DNA of 6,759 nt from Thermoplasmata archaeon (GTDB lineage: Archaea; Thermoplasmatota; Thermoplasmata; Lutacidiplasmatales; UBA184). The stretch lies in contig JAJZMW010000081.1 in assembly GCA_021848165.1 (NCBI GenBank), forward strand, positions 2,696-9,454, read 5' to 3'. Numbering within the stretch: position 1 is the stretch's first letter; each line of letters starts with the position of its first letter. Below, in pieces: positions 1-5,473 of this stretch. The position numbers and the translations under genes are program-made. The notes under the pieces are model-generated. The model saw nothing but the letters and a program-made list of their open reading frames with translations, had not been told where the DNA came from and did not search any database.

Positions 1-2
1 GC

Positions 3-971
3 GGGGGGCGGCCCGCGCGCACGGTCGTGGCTCTCGGCGGGAACGCGCTCGGGCGCGCGGGGGGGACCGGGAGCTGGGCCGAGATGGTCCGGCAGATGCG
101 GACCACGGCCGCCCCGATCGCCGAGCTCGCCGCGGAGGGCGTCGAGCTTCTCGTGACGCACGGGAACGGCCCGCAGGTCGGGGCGCTGCTACGCTCCACC
201 GAGCTCGCCGCCGGGGAGGTGGCGCCCCGGCCGCTCTTCGCCCTCGACGCCGAGTCGGAGGGCCAGATCGGCCTCGTCATCGCGCAGGAGCTCGGCAACG
301 CGTTGCGTCGCGCGAAGGTCCCCCGCGATGTCGTCGCCTGGATCTCTCGGGTCGAGGTCTCCTCGCGCGACCCCGAGTTCCGGAACCCGAGCAAGCCGAT
401 CGGGGCGTTCTACGATGAGACGACCGCCCGACGTCTCCGCAAGCAGAACGGCTGGACGATGATCCACGACGCCGCCCGAGGCGGGTGGCGCCGGGTCGTG
501 CCGTCCCCCCGCCCGGTCCGCTGGGTCGAGGGGGAGCTGGTGCGGGCGCTCTTCGACGCCGGTCTTGCGTCGCAGTGGATCCCGATCGCCGCCGGGGGCG
601 GGGGCGTGCCCGTGGTCCGTCGGCCGAACGGCGAACTCGAAGGGATCGACGCGGTGATCGACAAGGACCGGACGGCGGCGATCCTCGCGCGGACGATCGG
701 GGCCCGGACGCTCGTCATCGTCACCGATGTCCCGGGGATCGCGCTCGGCTTCGGCACGCGCTGGGAACGATGGGTCGGGAAGATCGACGCGGACGAACTG
801 GCGCGGCACGAGCGCGCCGGGGAGTTCCCGCGGGGCAGCATGGGGCCGAAGGTCGCCGCCGGGCTGGAGTTCCTGGGGGGCGGAGGCGAGGAATTCGTCG
901 TGACCGATATCCCGTCGCTCGCCCGCGCCGTGCGCGGCGAAGCGGGGACCCACGTGCGGCGCGCGGCCTAG
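3..971 (+). CDS. arcC: Carbamate kinase (5' end cut by window edge)
   Basis: Carbamate kinase transfers phosphate from carbamoyl phosphate to ADP, giving ATP, ammonia and CO2, as the last step of the arginine deiminase pathway in the cytoplasm. The frame is open from base 3 and reads ...RTVVALGGNAL; this glycine-rich strand normally begins about four residues after the initiator, and no start codon lies in frame before the GTG at 27, so the true start is just outside the window. Counting from that GTG as residue 1: ALGGNAL 2-8, THGNGPQVG 44-52, NPSKPIG 120-126 with K123, RRVVPSP 155-161, AAGGGGVPVV 188-197, VIDKD 210-214 with K213, a TDV strand 233-235 and GSMGPKV 270-276. K123 and K213 match the two lysines (K131, K215) known in the Pyrococcus furiosus enzyme. 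Length, about 314 residues plus a few missing, is normal. The TAG stop overlaps the stop of the opposing arginine deiminase gene. Identification is secure; direction of the reaction in vivo cannot be read from sequence. Confidence 0.96.
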   Translation, partial: GGRPARTVVALGGNALGRAGGTGSWAEMVRQMRTTAAPIAELAAEGVELLVTHGNGPQVGALLRSTELAAGEVAPRPLFALDAESEGQIGLVIAQELGNALRRAKVPRDVVAWISRVEVSSRDPEFRNPSKPIGAFYDETTARRLRKQNGWTMIHDAARGGWRRVVPSPRPVRWVEGELVRALFDAGLASQWIPIAAGGGGVPVVRRPNGELEGIDAVIDKDRTAAILARTIGARTLVIVTDVPGIALGFGTRWERWVGKIDADELARHERAGEFPRGSMGPKVAAGLEFLGGGGEEFVVTDIPSLARAVRGEAGTHVRRAA

Positions 972-2272
972 GCCGGGTCCCGTCGCAACGGGCACGTCAT
1001 GCAATGTGCGGCGCCGTAGCCGCTCGTCAGCTGCTCGAGCCGGATGGTCCGGACCCTCACTCCCAGGTCGACCAGCTCGGGTTTGGCGGGGAAGAACTGG
1101 CGTCGGCCCGCGAGGCGCGCGCGATCGCGCACGGCCTGGCGGTGGAGCTCGCCGTAGCGCCGGGGATCGTCGCGGGCGGCGGCGGCGAGTCCGCCGAGAA
1201 CCCTCGGGGCGATGCGACCGACGTCGAACGAGAGGATCCGACGGTCGCGGAGGCACAAGAAGTTCGACGCGTAGCTGAGCTGCTCGAGGATGGAGATCGG
1301 CACGATGCGGAAGCGCTTCGAGCGCAGGTAGTCGTAGAGCGTCGACGTTCCGACCCGGGGACGGCCGCGCCGTCCCCGCGGACCGTAGACGTCGACGCGC
1401 GCGGCCCGCAGGAGCGGAACGCAACCGACCGCGACCTCCTCCCCCGCGAAATTGACGTAGGTGTCCACGTGCATGTCCACCATCGGATCGCCGACGTCGC
1501 CCGGGATCAGAGGGTGCGGCGGTTGGTGGACCACGGCGATCTCGTCGGTCCCGATCGGCAGGCGCAGGAACTGCTCGACGCCGCTGCGATTCGTCCGATC
1601 CCCCTGCCCGATCAGAGCGAACGGCCCGGCCGGGAGGAAGTCGCCTCCTTCGAACGTCCCGGGCGGTCGGATCGTTCCGGCGACCCGGACCCCCATCGTG
1701 CGGAGCACGAGCTTCGTCAAGGGGGGTTCGTCCCGGCGCTGGGGCTTCGACATCCGACCGAAAACGAACCCCCCCGCCGTGAGCGCTTGCTGGTCCCGGA
1801 GGAAGTAGAGGTTGGCGAGGGGGGACTCGAGCCGGATGCGCGGAAGCATGGCGCGCGCCCCCGTGCGGCGCTCGAGCTGGATCGTCGGGCGCAGGAAGAG
1901 GACGTTGAACAGGGTCTCCGCATCGAAGCGATCGAGGTTCCGTCGCAGGCTCGCCCGGGCCGTGCGCACCATCTCGGAAGGCCCGGTGTATCGGATCGTC
2001 CGGAGGACCTTCGCACGGACCTTCGCCACGAGCTCGGGATGATCGGGCGTCGATTGGACCACCCATCGCTCGAGGCGGTGGACCCGGATCCCGGCATCGG
2101 TGAGGGCCTGCTCGAGCGCCCGATGCTCGTGCAGCGCTCCGCTCAGGCTGAACGCTCCTTCGTAGAGGAACGTGTACGGCTCGAGCAGCCCGAAGAACAT
2201 CTCGATCCCCGGTCGATGGATGAGGACCTCGCGCAGCGGGTCCCACTCGGCGCGTTGGACGGAATCGAGCAT
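968..2272 (-). CDS. arcA: Arginine deiminase
   Basis: Hydrolyses arginine to citrulline and ammonia, opening the arginine deiminase pathway; cytoplasmic, guanidino-group-modifying (pentein) fold. The 434-residue product is slightly longer than the usual 400-420. It opens with LREVLIHRPGIE (13-24). The long helical stretch at about 70-150 is the insertion that separates deiminases from amidinotransferases. Family motifs follow: NLYFLRD (154-160), FEGGD (207-211), GDRT (224-227), MHVD (267-270) and HCMTCPL (423-429) at the C-terminus. All five catalytic residues known from the Pseudomonas enzyme have counterparts: D160, E208, H268, D270 and nucleophile C424. Carboxylate-binding arginines are probably R179 or R180 and R226. 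Y419 stands where the Pseudomonas enzyme has R401; Mycoplasma enzymes have Met there, so activity is not ruled out. The ATG at 2272 has a TATA-like box about 30 bases upstream. The gene lies 93 bases after the MOSC gene and converges on carbamate kinase, with 4 bases shared at the stops. Confidence 0.94.
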   Translation of the reverse strand: MLDSVQRAEWDPLREVLIHRPGIEMFFGLLEPYTFLYEGAFSLSGALHEHRALEQALTDAGIRVHRLERWVVQSTPDHPELVAKVRAKVLRTIRYTGPSEMVRTARASLRRNLDRFDAETLFNVLFLRPTIQLERRTGARAMLPRIRLESPLANLYFLRDQQALTAGGFVFGRMSKPQRRDEPPLTKLVLRTMGVRVAGTIRPPGTFEGGDFLPAGPFALIGQGDRTNRSGVEQFLRLPIGTDEIAVVHQPPHPLIPGDVGDPMVDMHVDTYVNFAGEEVAVGCVPLLRAARVDVYGPRGRRGRPRVGTSTLYDYLRSKRFRIVPISILEQLSYASNFLCLRDRRILSFDVGRIAPRVLGGLAAAARDDPRRYGELHRQAVRDRARLAGRRQFFPAKPELVDLGVRVRTIRLEQLTSGYGAAHCMTCPLRRDPA

Positions 2273-2297
2273 CGCCGGGCCGCCGACCTCGCGCGGG

Positions 2298-2307
2298 TAC
2301 TCTAAGG
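2298..2307 (-). promoter_or_regulatory. TATA-like box of the arginine deiminase gene
   Basis: On the - strand this reads CCTTAGAGTA. Its core is about 29-31 bases upstream of the ATG at 2272, slightly farther than the 27-28 of the other four genes, so it would give a zero-to-few-base leader. No Shine-Dalgarno sequence lies before the ATG. It is the weakest match of the five boxes, but it is the only AT-containing stretch in the gap. Confidence 0.5.
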
Positions 2308-2329
2308 TTGTGGGACGGACCGGCGCGAT

Positions 2330-2365
2330 CCCCCGGCGGCCGGGCCGCGGCTCCGGCCCCGGGGG
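2330..2365 (-). terminator. Strong GC hairpin after the MOSC gene
   Basis: Bases 2330-2343 pair with 2353-2365 in a 13-bp all-GC stem with one bulged C (2337) and a 9-base loop (2344-2352). It begins immediately after the TGA stop of the MOSC gene and ends about 22 bases before the deiminase TATA-like box. It could be a transcript-end structure separating the two genes. There is no T-tract after it, and archaeal termination normally relies on T-runs, so it might instead be a 3' stability element or a chance GC palindrome. Confidence 0.35.
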
Positions 2366-2854
2366 TCAGCCCTCGATCGAGATCTCGTCGCCCACGGCGA
2401 CGGCGCCGGGCGCGATCACCTTCGCATACCATCCCCGGCGAGCGGCCGTCGCTCGAAGGAAGGCGGCGAGTCGGGCTTCGCCGACGGAGGGGAGGATCGC
2501 AAGACGGCGGCAGGGGGTGCACGCGCGGGTCGTCTCGAGGCGCGCGCCTCCGACCTCGATCGTGCGGCCGGTGCGGAACTCGGACCACGGGATCCCGCGG
2601 GTCGCGATGTTCTCGCCAAGGTCTCCGGGGCGCAACGTCCAGCCCTCCGATCGGAGGTCGTCGAGGATCTCCCGCGGCAGCACGAGGACCGCCGAGTCGA
2701 GGTCCCCATGCAGTTCCTCCTCCCGGTAGTTGTTGAAGTCCCCGTGGACGCCTTGCGGCAGAAGATCCGCCCGATCCACGGCGTGCTTCGGGAGGCCAAA
2801 CTCCCCCGCGCGGCGAGGTTTCACGTAGAGCCCCACCAGCGTTCCCCGCGCCAT
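2366..2854 (-). CDS. Small stand-alone MOSC-domain protein
   Basis: MOSC domains are beta-barrels related to the molybdenum cofactor sulfurase C-terminus. Stand-alone members such as YiiM bind molybdenum cofactor and reduce N-hydroxylated compounds, or are proposed sulfur carriers. The 162-residue product is essentially the bare domain. The family block GVHGDFNNYREEELHGD spans 35-51, GDLGENIATRGI spans 77-88, and TRACTPCRRL (109-118) carries the conserved Pro-Cys, C115, the expected metal or sulfur ligand; C112 is an extra cysteine nearby. A longer reading with 123 more N-terminal residues is possible in frame, but that part is Arg/Asp-rich shadow sequence over the divergent gene. The ATG at 2854 is preferred because a CCTTATG box is centred 27 bases upstream. 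Substrate is unknown. It is divergent from the FUSC gene and followed by arginine deiminase on the same strand, which has its own promoter. Confidence 0.88.
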   Translation of the reverse strand: MARGTLVGLYVKPRRAGEFGLPKHAVDRADLLPQGVHGDFNNYREEELHGDLDSAVLVLPREILDDLRSEGWTLRPGDLGENIATRGIPWSEFRTGRTIEVGGARLETTRACTPCRRLAILPSVGEARLAAFLRATAARRGWYAKVIAPGAVAVGDEISIEG

Positions 2855-2877
2855 CGATCGGGCGAACCACCGGGTCG

Positions 2878-2884
2878 CATAAGG
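2878..2884 (-). promoter_or_regulatory. TATA box of the MOSC gene
   Basis: Reads CCTTATG on the - strand, centred about 27 bases upstream of the ATG at 2854. This places the predicted transcription start at or within a base or two of the start codon, so the mRNA should be leaderless. The spacing also supports the short 162-residue reading of the gene over the longer open frame. Confidence 0.7.
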
Positions 2885-2937
2885 CCGCGTCGTTCGCCGC
2901 CGCCCCCGGGCCGGTGCGTCGGGCCGCGGCGCGTCGG

Positions 2938-2944
2938 ACTTATC
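2938..2944 (+). promoter_or_regulatory. TATA box of the FUSC gene
   Basis: Reads ACTTATC, centred about 28 bases upstream of the ATG at 2969. It is the only AT-rich patch on this side of the divergent gap. No Shine-Dalgarno sequence precedes the ATG, which fits leaderless transcription. It is about 60 bases from the oppositely oriented box of the MOSC gene, so the two promoters sit back to back without overlapping. Confidence 0.7.
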
Positions 2945-2968
2945 GGGGCGCGCGCTCCGACGGCGACG

Positions 2969-4054
2969 ATGGACATCGAACGACCCCGACCCGCCCCGGC
3001 GGCACCGGAGTCGGTCGCGAAGATCCTCTTCGCGCCCCTCGTGGAGTTCGACCGCCGGCGGGTGGAGTGGTCGGCGGGCCTGGTGGCCGCGGCGGTCATC
3101 TCGGTCCCGATCGTCCTCGCGCTGACGACCCCGTACACCAGCTTCGGGGTCCTCGCCGCTCTCGGCGCGTTCAACGTCCTCCTCGGCGAAGGGGTGGGGG
3201 AGGTCGCGACGCGCCGACGCCATGCGCGTTGGGCGCTCGCGCTCAACGCGCTCGGAATCGCCCTCGGGACCCTAGCCGTCCTCGCCGGACCGCTCCAGCT
3301 CGTCGCGGTCGCGGTGGCGATCGGCGGCTTGCAGCTCGCGAACCTGCTGCCCGGGGCACGTTCGGTGGCGCTCACCGCGTGCGCGCTCGCCGCCATCGGG
3401 ATCGGCCTCCCCGACCCGTCGGTCGCGGGGGCCCTCGTCCGGGCGTTGGTGGTCGTGATCGGGGGGGCCTGGGGGCTGGGGGGGAGCGAGCTGGGGGTTC
3501 GGCTCCAACGGAGGTGGGCCACCGCGAGCCGGGGGCCGGCCGCCGGCCTCGCCGTCCATCCGATCGATCGGCACGAGGTCGCGCGGGCCGCCCTCGCGGT
3601 CGGGGTCGCCGCCGCCCTCGCGTTCGGCGTCGGAGAGTGGATCGGGTTGCCCCGGGACTACTGGACGGTGCTCACGGTCGTGGTGGTGGTCCAGATCCAT
3701 TTCCTCGCGACCGTCTCGAGCGCCGTCGTCCGCGTCAGCGGGACGATCGTCGGGGCGATCGCGGGAGCGGCGCTCTCGGTGACCGTCGTCGTCCCGGCCG
3801 CGCTCGCGGGTCTGATCGCCGCGTTCTCCGGTCTCACGCTCGCGACCCGCGCCGCGAGCCCTTCGGTCTACGTGATCTTCCTGACCCCGTTCGTCCTGCT
3901 GGTCCTGGGGATCGCGTATCCGAACGGATGGAGCCTCGCCGCGAGCCGGGTTCTCGACACATTGATCGGCGGCGCCTTCGCGCTCGGCGCGAGCGCCCTG
4001 CTCTGGCTCACGACGGGCCGGCTCCTTCGGAACGGCGCCGCTCGGCCCTCCTAA
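2969..4054 (+). CDS. Compact FUSC-family integral membrane protein
   Basis: FUSC proteins (fusaric acid resistance, AaeB, YccS relatives) are membrane proteins linked to export of aromatic acids or other small molecules; the substrate here is unknown. The 361-residue product has a short basic N-terminus and about twelve hydrophobic segments in two halves: roughly 35-53, 57-73, 88-106, 108-126, 131-148, 153-174, then 204-222, 229-247, 254-272, 273-292, 299-317 and 329-348. The second half has the family signature LPRDYWTVLTVVVVVQ (227-242), followed by RVSGTIVGAIAGA (255-267), a Tyr-rich LTPFVLLVLG segment and RVLDTLIGG (327-335). E. coli members are about 650-720 residues with large soluble domains; here only a short linker (about 178-203) joins the halves. 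The frame is open farther upstream, but ATG 2969 has a TATA box at -28 and starts just before recognisable sequence. The TAA stop overlaps the cDPGS-like gene's stop. Confidence 0.88.
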   Translation: MDIERPRPAPAAPESVAKILFAPLVEFDRRRVEWSAGLVAAAVISVPIVLALTTPYTSFGVLAALGAFNVLLGEGVGEVATRRRHARWALALNALGIALGTLAVLAGPLQLVAVAVAIGGLQLANLLPGARSVALTACALAAIGIGLPDPSVAGALVRALVVVIGGAWGLGGSELGVRLQRRWATASRGPAAGLAVHPIDRHEVARAALAVGVAAALAFGVGEWIGLPRDYWTVLTVVVVVQIHFLATVSSAVVRVSGTIVGAIAGAALSVTVVVPAALAGLIAAFSGLTLATRAASPSVYVIFLTPFVLLVLGIAYPNGWSLAASRVLDTLIGGAFALGASALLWLTTGRLLRNGAARPS

Positions 4055-5379
4055 GGCTCGGCGGCGAGCCGCTCCACGAAGCCGTCCAGGACGCGGGCCA
4101 CGTCGTGGTCGCGGTCGTCGTAGTAGTAGCTCACGTTGAGGATGGGGACCGGGACGCGGATCAGCCGACCGAGGTCCACCGGGCTCCCGTCCAGGACGTA
4201 CTCCGCATCCGACCGGCGGATCGTCTCTTCGAGCTCGCCGACCTGGTCGGGGGTGTATCCCATCGCCGGAAGGATCGGACCGAGATGCGGGTACGCCGCG
4301 TAGACCGCCGGCAGGCTCCCGACCGCGAACCTCCGCGCGTCGACGATCACGGCCCCGTGGGCGCGGGCCACGATGGTCGCGGCGCCGTAGCCCATCCCGC
4401 CGTGGGTGACGGTCGGTCCGTCTTCGATCACGATCGTTCGGTGGCCGCGGAGTCGCTCGGGATCGGCGACCTGAATGCCGAGGCCCCCGTAGACGACCTG
4501 GGCGGTGGGGTTGAGGCGCGCCGAGTTCGCGCGGATCGCGGCCACGTTCGCCGGCAGCGCGGTGTCCGTCTTGCCGATCACCACGACATCGGCCCGGCGG
4601 AAGTTCGCCTCGCCGGGGTAGTAGCCGAGCTCGTGGCCGGGGCGGTGGGGATCCGCGACGACGAATTGGAGGTTCGAACGGAAGAACGGCAGGTCGTTGT
4701 TCCCTCCGTCCCAGAGCACCACATCGGCCTCCGCCTCGGCGGCGCGGAGGATCCGCTCGTAGTCGACGCCCGCGAAGACGACCCCGCCCACGCGCAGGTG
4801 AGGCTCGTACTCCTCCCGTTCTTCGATCGTGCATTCCGCCCGGTCGAGATCGTCCAGGGTGGCGAACCGCTGCACCGCTTGCCGGGCGAGGTCTCCGTAC
4901 GGCATCGGGTGGCGGACGACCGCGACCCGCAGCCCGCGGGCGCGGAGGTGGTGCGCGACGTAGCGCGACAGCGGGCTCTTCCCCGCCCCCGTGCGAACGG
5001 CGCAGACGCTCACGACCGGTCGGCGGGAGACCAGCTCGGTGGCGCCCGGCCCGGGGAGGACGAAGCTCGCCCCCGCGGCCAGCGCGATCGAGGCTTTGTG
5101 CATGACCTCGTCGTACGGGAGGTCGGAGTAGGCGAGGTCGACGCGGTCGATCCGCTCGTTGCGGACCCGCTGCGAGAGCTCGCTCTCGGGCACGATCGGG
5201 ATCCCGTCGGGATAGAGCCGACCGGCGAGCTCCGGCGGATACCGACGGCCGCTGATGTTCGGGATCTGGGCGGCCGTGAACGCCACCACTTCGAACTCGT
5301 CGTGGTCCCGATAGAGGCGGTTGAAGTTGTGAAAGTCTCGGCCGGCGGCTCCCAGGATGATCACGCGTTGCCGCTCCAT
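4051..5379 (-). CDS. Cyclic 2,3-diphosphoglycerate synthetase-like P-loop protein (COG2403 type)
   Basis: Homologues are annotated either as predicted GTPase or as cyclic 2,3-diphosphoglycerate synthetase, the methanogen enzyme that cyclises 2,3-diphosphoglycerate with ATP. Most carriers are not known to make that solute, so the real reaction is uncertain. The 442-residue product starts with a Rossmann-like segment, VIILGAAGRDFHNFN (6-20). A P-loop follows, RTGAGKS (129-135), in which the first glycine of the classic GxxxxGKS is V128. Later come WDGGNND (223-229), possibly a Walker B region, IGKTD (268-272), resembling a base-specificity NKxD motif, and the conserved EDGPTVTHGGMGYGAA (319-334). 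There are no membrane segments, so it is cytoplasmic. The ATG at 5379 has a TATAAG box 27-28 bases upstream and no Shine-Dalgarno sequence. It lies 94 bases downstream of the U32 gene but appears separately transcribed. Family call is firm; function is not. Confidence 0.85.
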   Translation of the reverse strand: MERQRVIILGAAGRDFHNFNRLYRDHDEFEVVAFTAAQIPNISGRRYPPELAGRLYPDGIPIVPESELSQRVRNERIDRVDLAYSDLPYDEVMHKASIALAAGASFVLPGPGATELVSRRPVVSVCAVRTGAGKSPLSRYVAHHLRARGLRVAVVRHPMPYGDLARQAVQRFATLDDLDRAECTIEEREEYEPHLRVGGVVFAGVDYERILRAAEAEADVVLWDGGNNDLPFFRSNLQFVVADPHRPGHELGYYPGEANFRRADVVVIGKTDTALPANVAAIRANSARLNPTAQVVYGGLGIQVADPERLRGHRTIVIEDGPTVTHGGMGYGAATIVARAHGAVIVDARRFAVGSLPAVYAAYPHLGPILPAMGYTPDQVGELEETIRRSDAEYVLDGSPVDLGRLIRVPVPILNVSYYYDDRDHDVARVLDGFVERLAAEP

Positions 5380-5403
5380 GGGTGGGGTGGGGGCCGGGCG
5401 CGG

Positions 5404-5411
5404 CTTATACC
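5404..5411 (-). promoter_or_regulatory. TATA box of the cDPGS-like gene
   Basis: Reads GGTATAAG on the - strand, the best TATA match in the window. Its TATAAG core is centred 27-28 bases upstream of the ATG at 5379. The bases between box and ATG are C-rich with no Shine-Dalgarno sequence, so the message should be leaderless. A 15-base interrupted palindrome abuts the box on its upstream side. Confidence 0.8.
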
Positions 5412-5426
5412 GTCGGTCAAACCGAC
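5412..5426. promoter_or_regulatory. Operator-like palindrome beside the cDPGS-like TATA box
   Basis: GTCGGT and ACCGAC arms (6 bp, perfect) flank a CAA spacer. The site starts at the base next to the GGTATAAG box and covers the BRE position where TFB would bind. That position suits a dimeric repressor, or an activator. The regulator is unknown and chance occurrence in GC-rich DNA is possible. Confidence 0.4.
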
Positions 5427-5441
5427 TCTACCCGTCCGCCG

Positions 5442-5456
5442 CGGGACGATGTCCCG
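5442..5456. repeat. Second 15-base interrupted palindrome between U32 and cDPGS-like genes
   Basis: CGGGAC and GTCCCG arms (6 bp, perfect) flank a GAT spacer. It lies 17 bases after the U32 stop codon, so it could form an RNA hairpin at the end of the U32 transcript. Its centre (5449) is exactly 30 bases from that of the palindrome at 5412-5426, so it could also be a second regulator site on the same helix face. No T-tract follows it. Confidence 0.35.
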
Positions 5457-5473
5457 GCGCTCGTCGCCCTCGC

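Noticed and set aside
27..29. GTG as the true start of carbamate kinase
   Set aside because: It falls inside the conserved VVALGGNAL strand; the preceding codons (ARTVV) match the family, so the start is upstream of the window.
485..2305. 606-codon open frame on the + strand
   Set aside because: Runs out of frame through carbamate kinase and antisense to arginine deiminase; low complexity and no motif.
189..2870. 893-codon open frame on the - strand
   Set aside because: Arg/Pro/Gly/Asp-rich with no domain, and it overlaps carbamate kinase, arginine deiminase and MOSC in other frames; a GC-rich shadow.
2855..3223. N-terminal extension of the MOSC frame
   Set aside because: The 123 extra residues are charged low-complexity sequence antisense to the FUSC gene, and the TATA box at 2878-2884 fits the ATG at 2854.
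3272..4834. 520-codon open frame on the - strand
   Set aside because: Antisense to the FUSC gene and out of frame with the cDPGS-like gene; Arg/Asp/Gly-rich with no domain.
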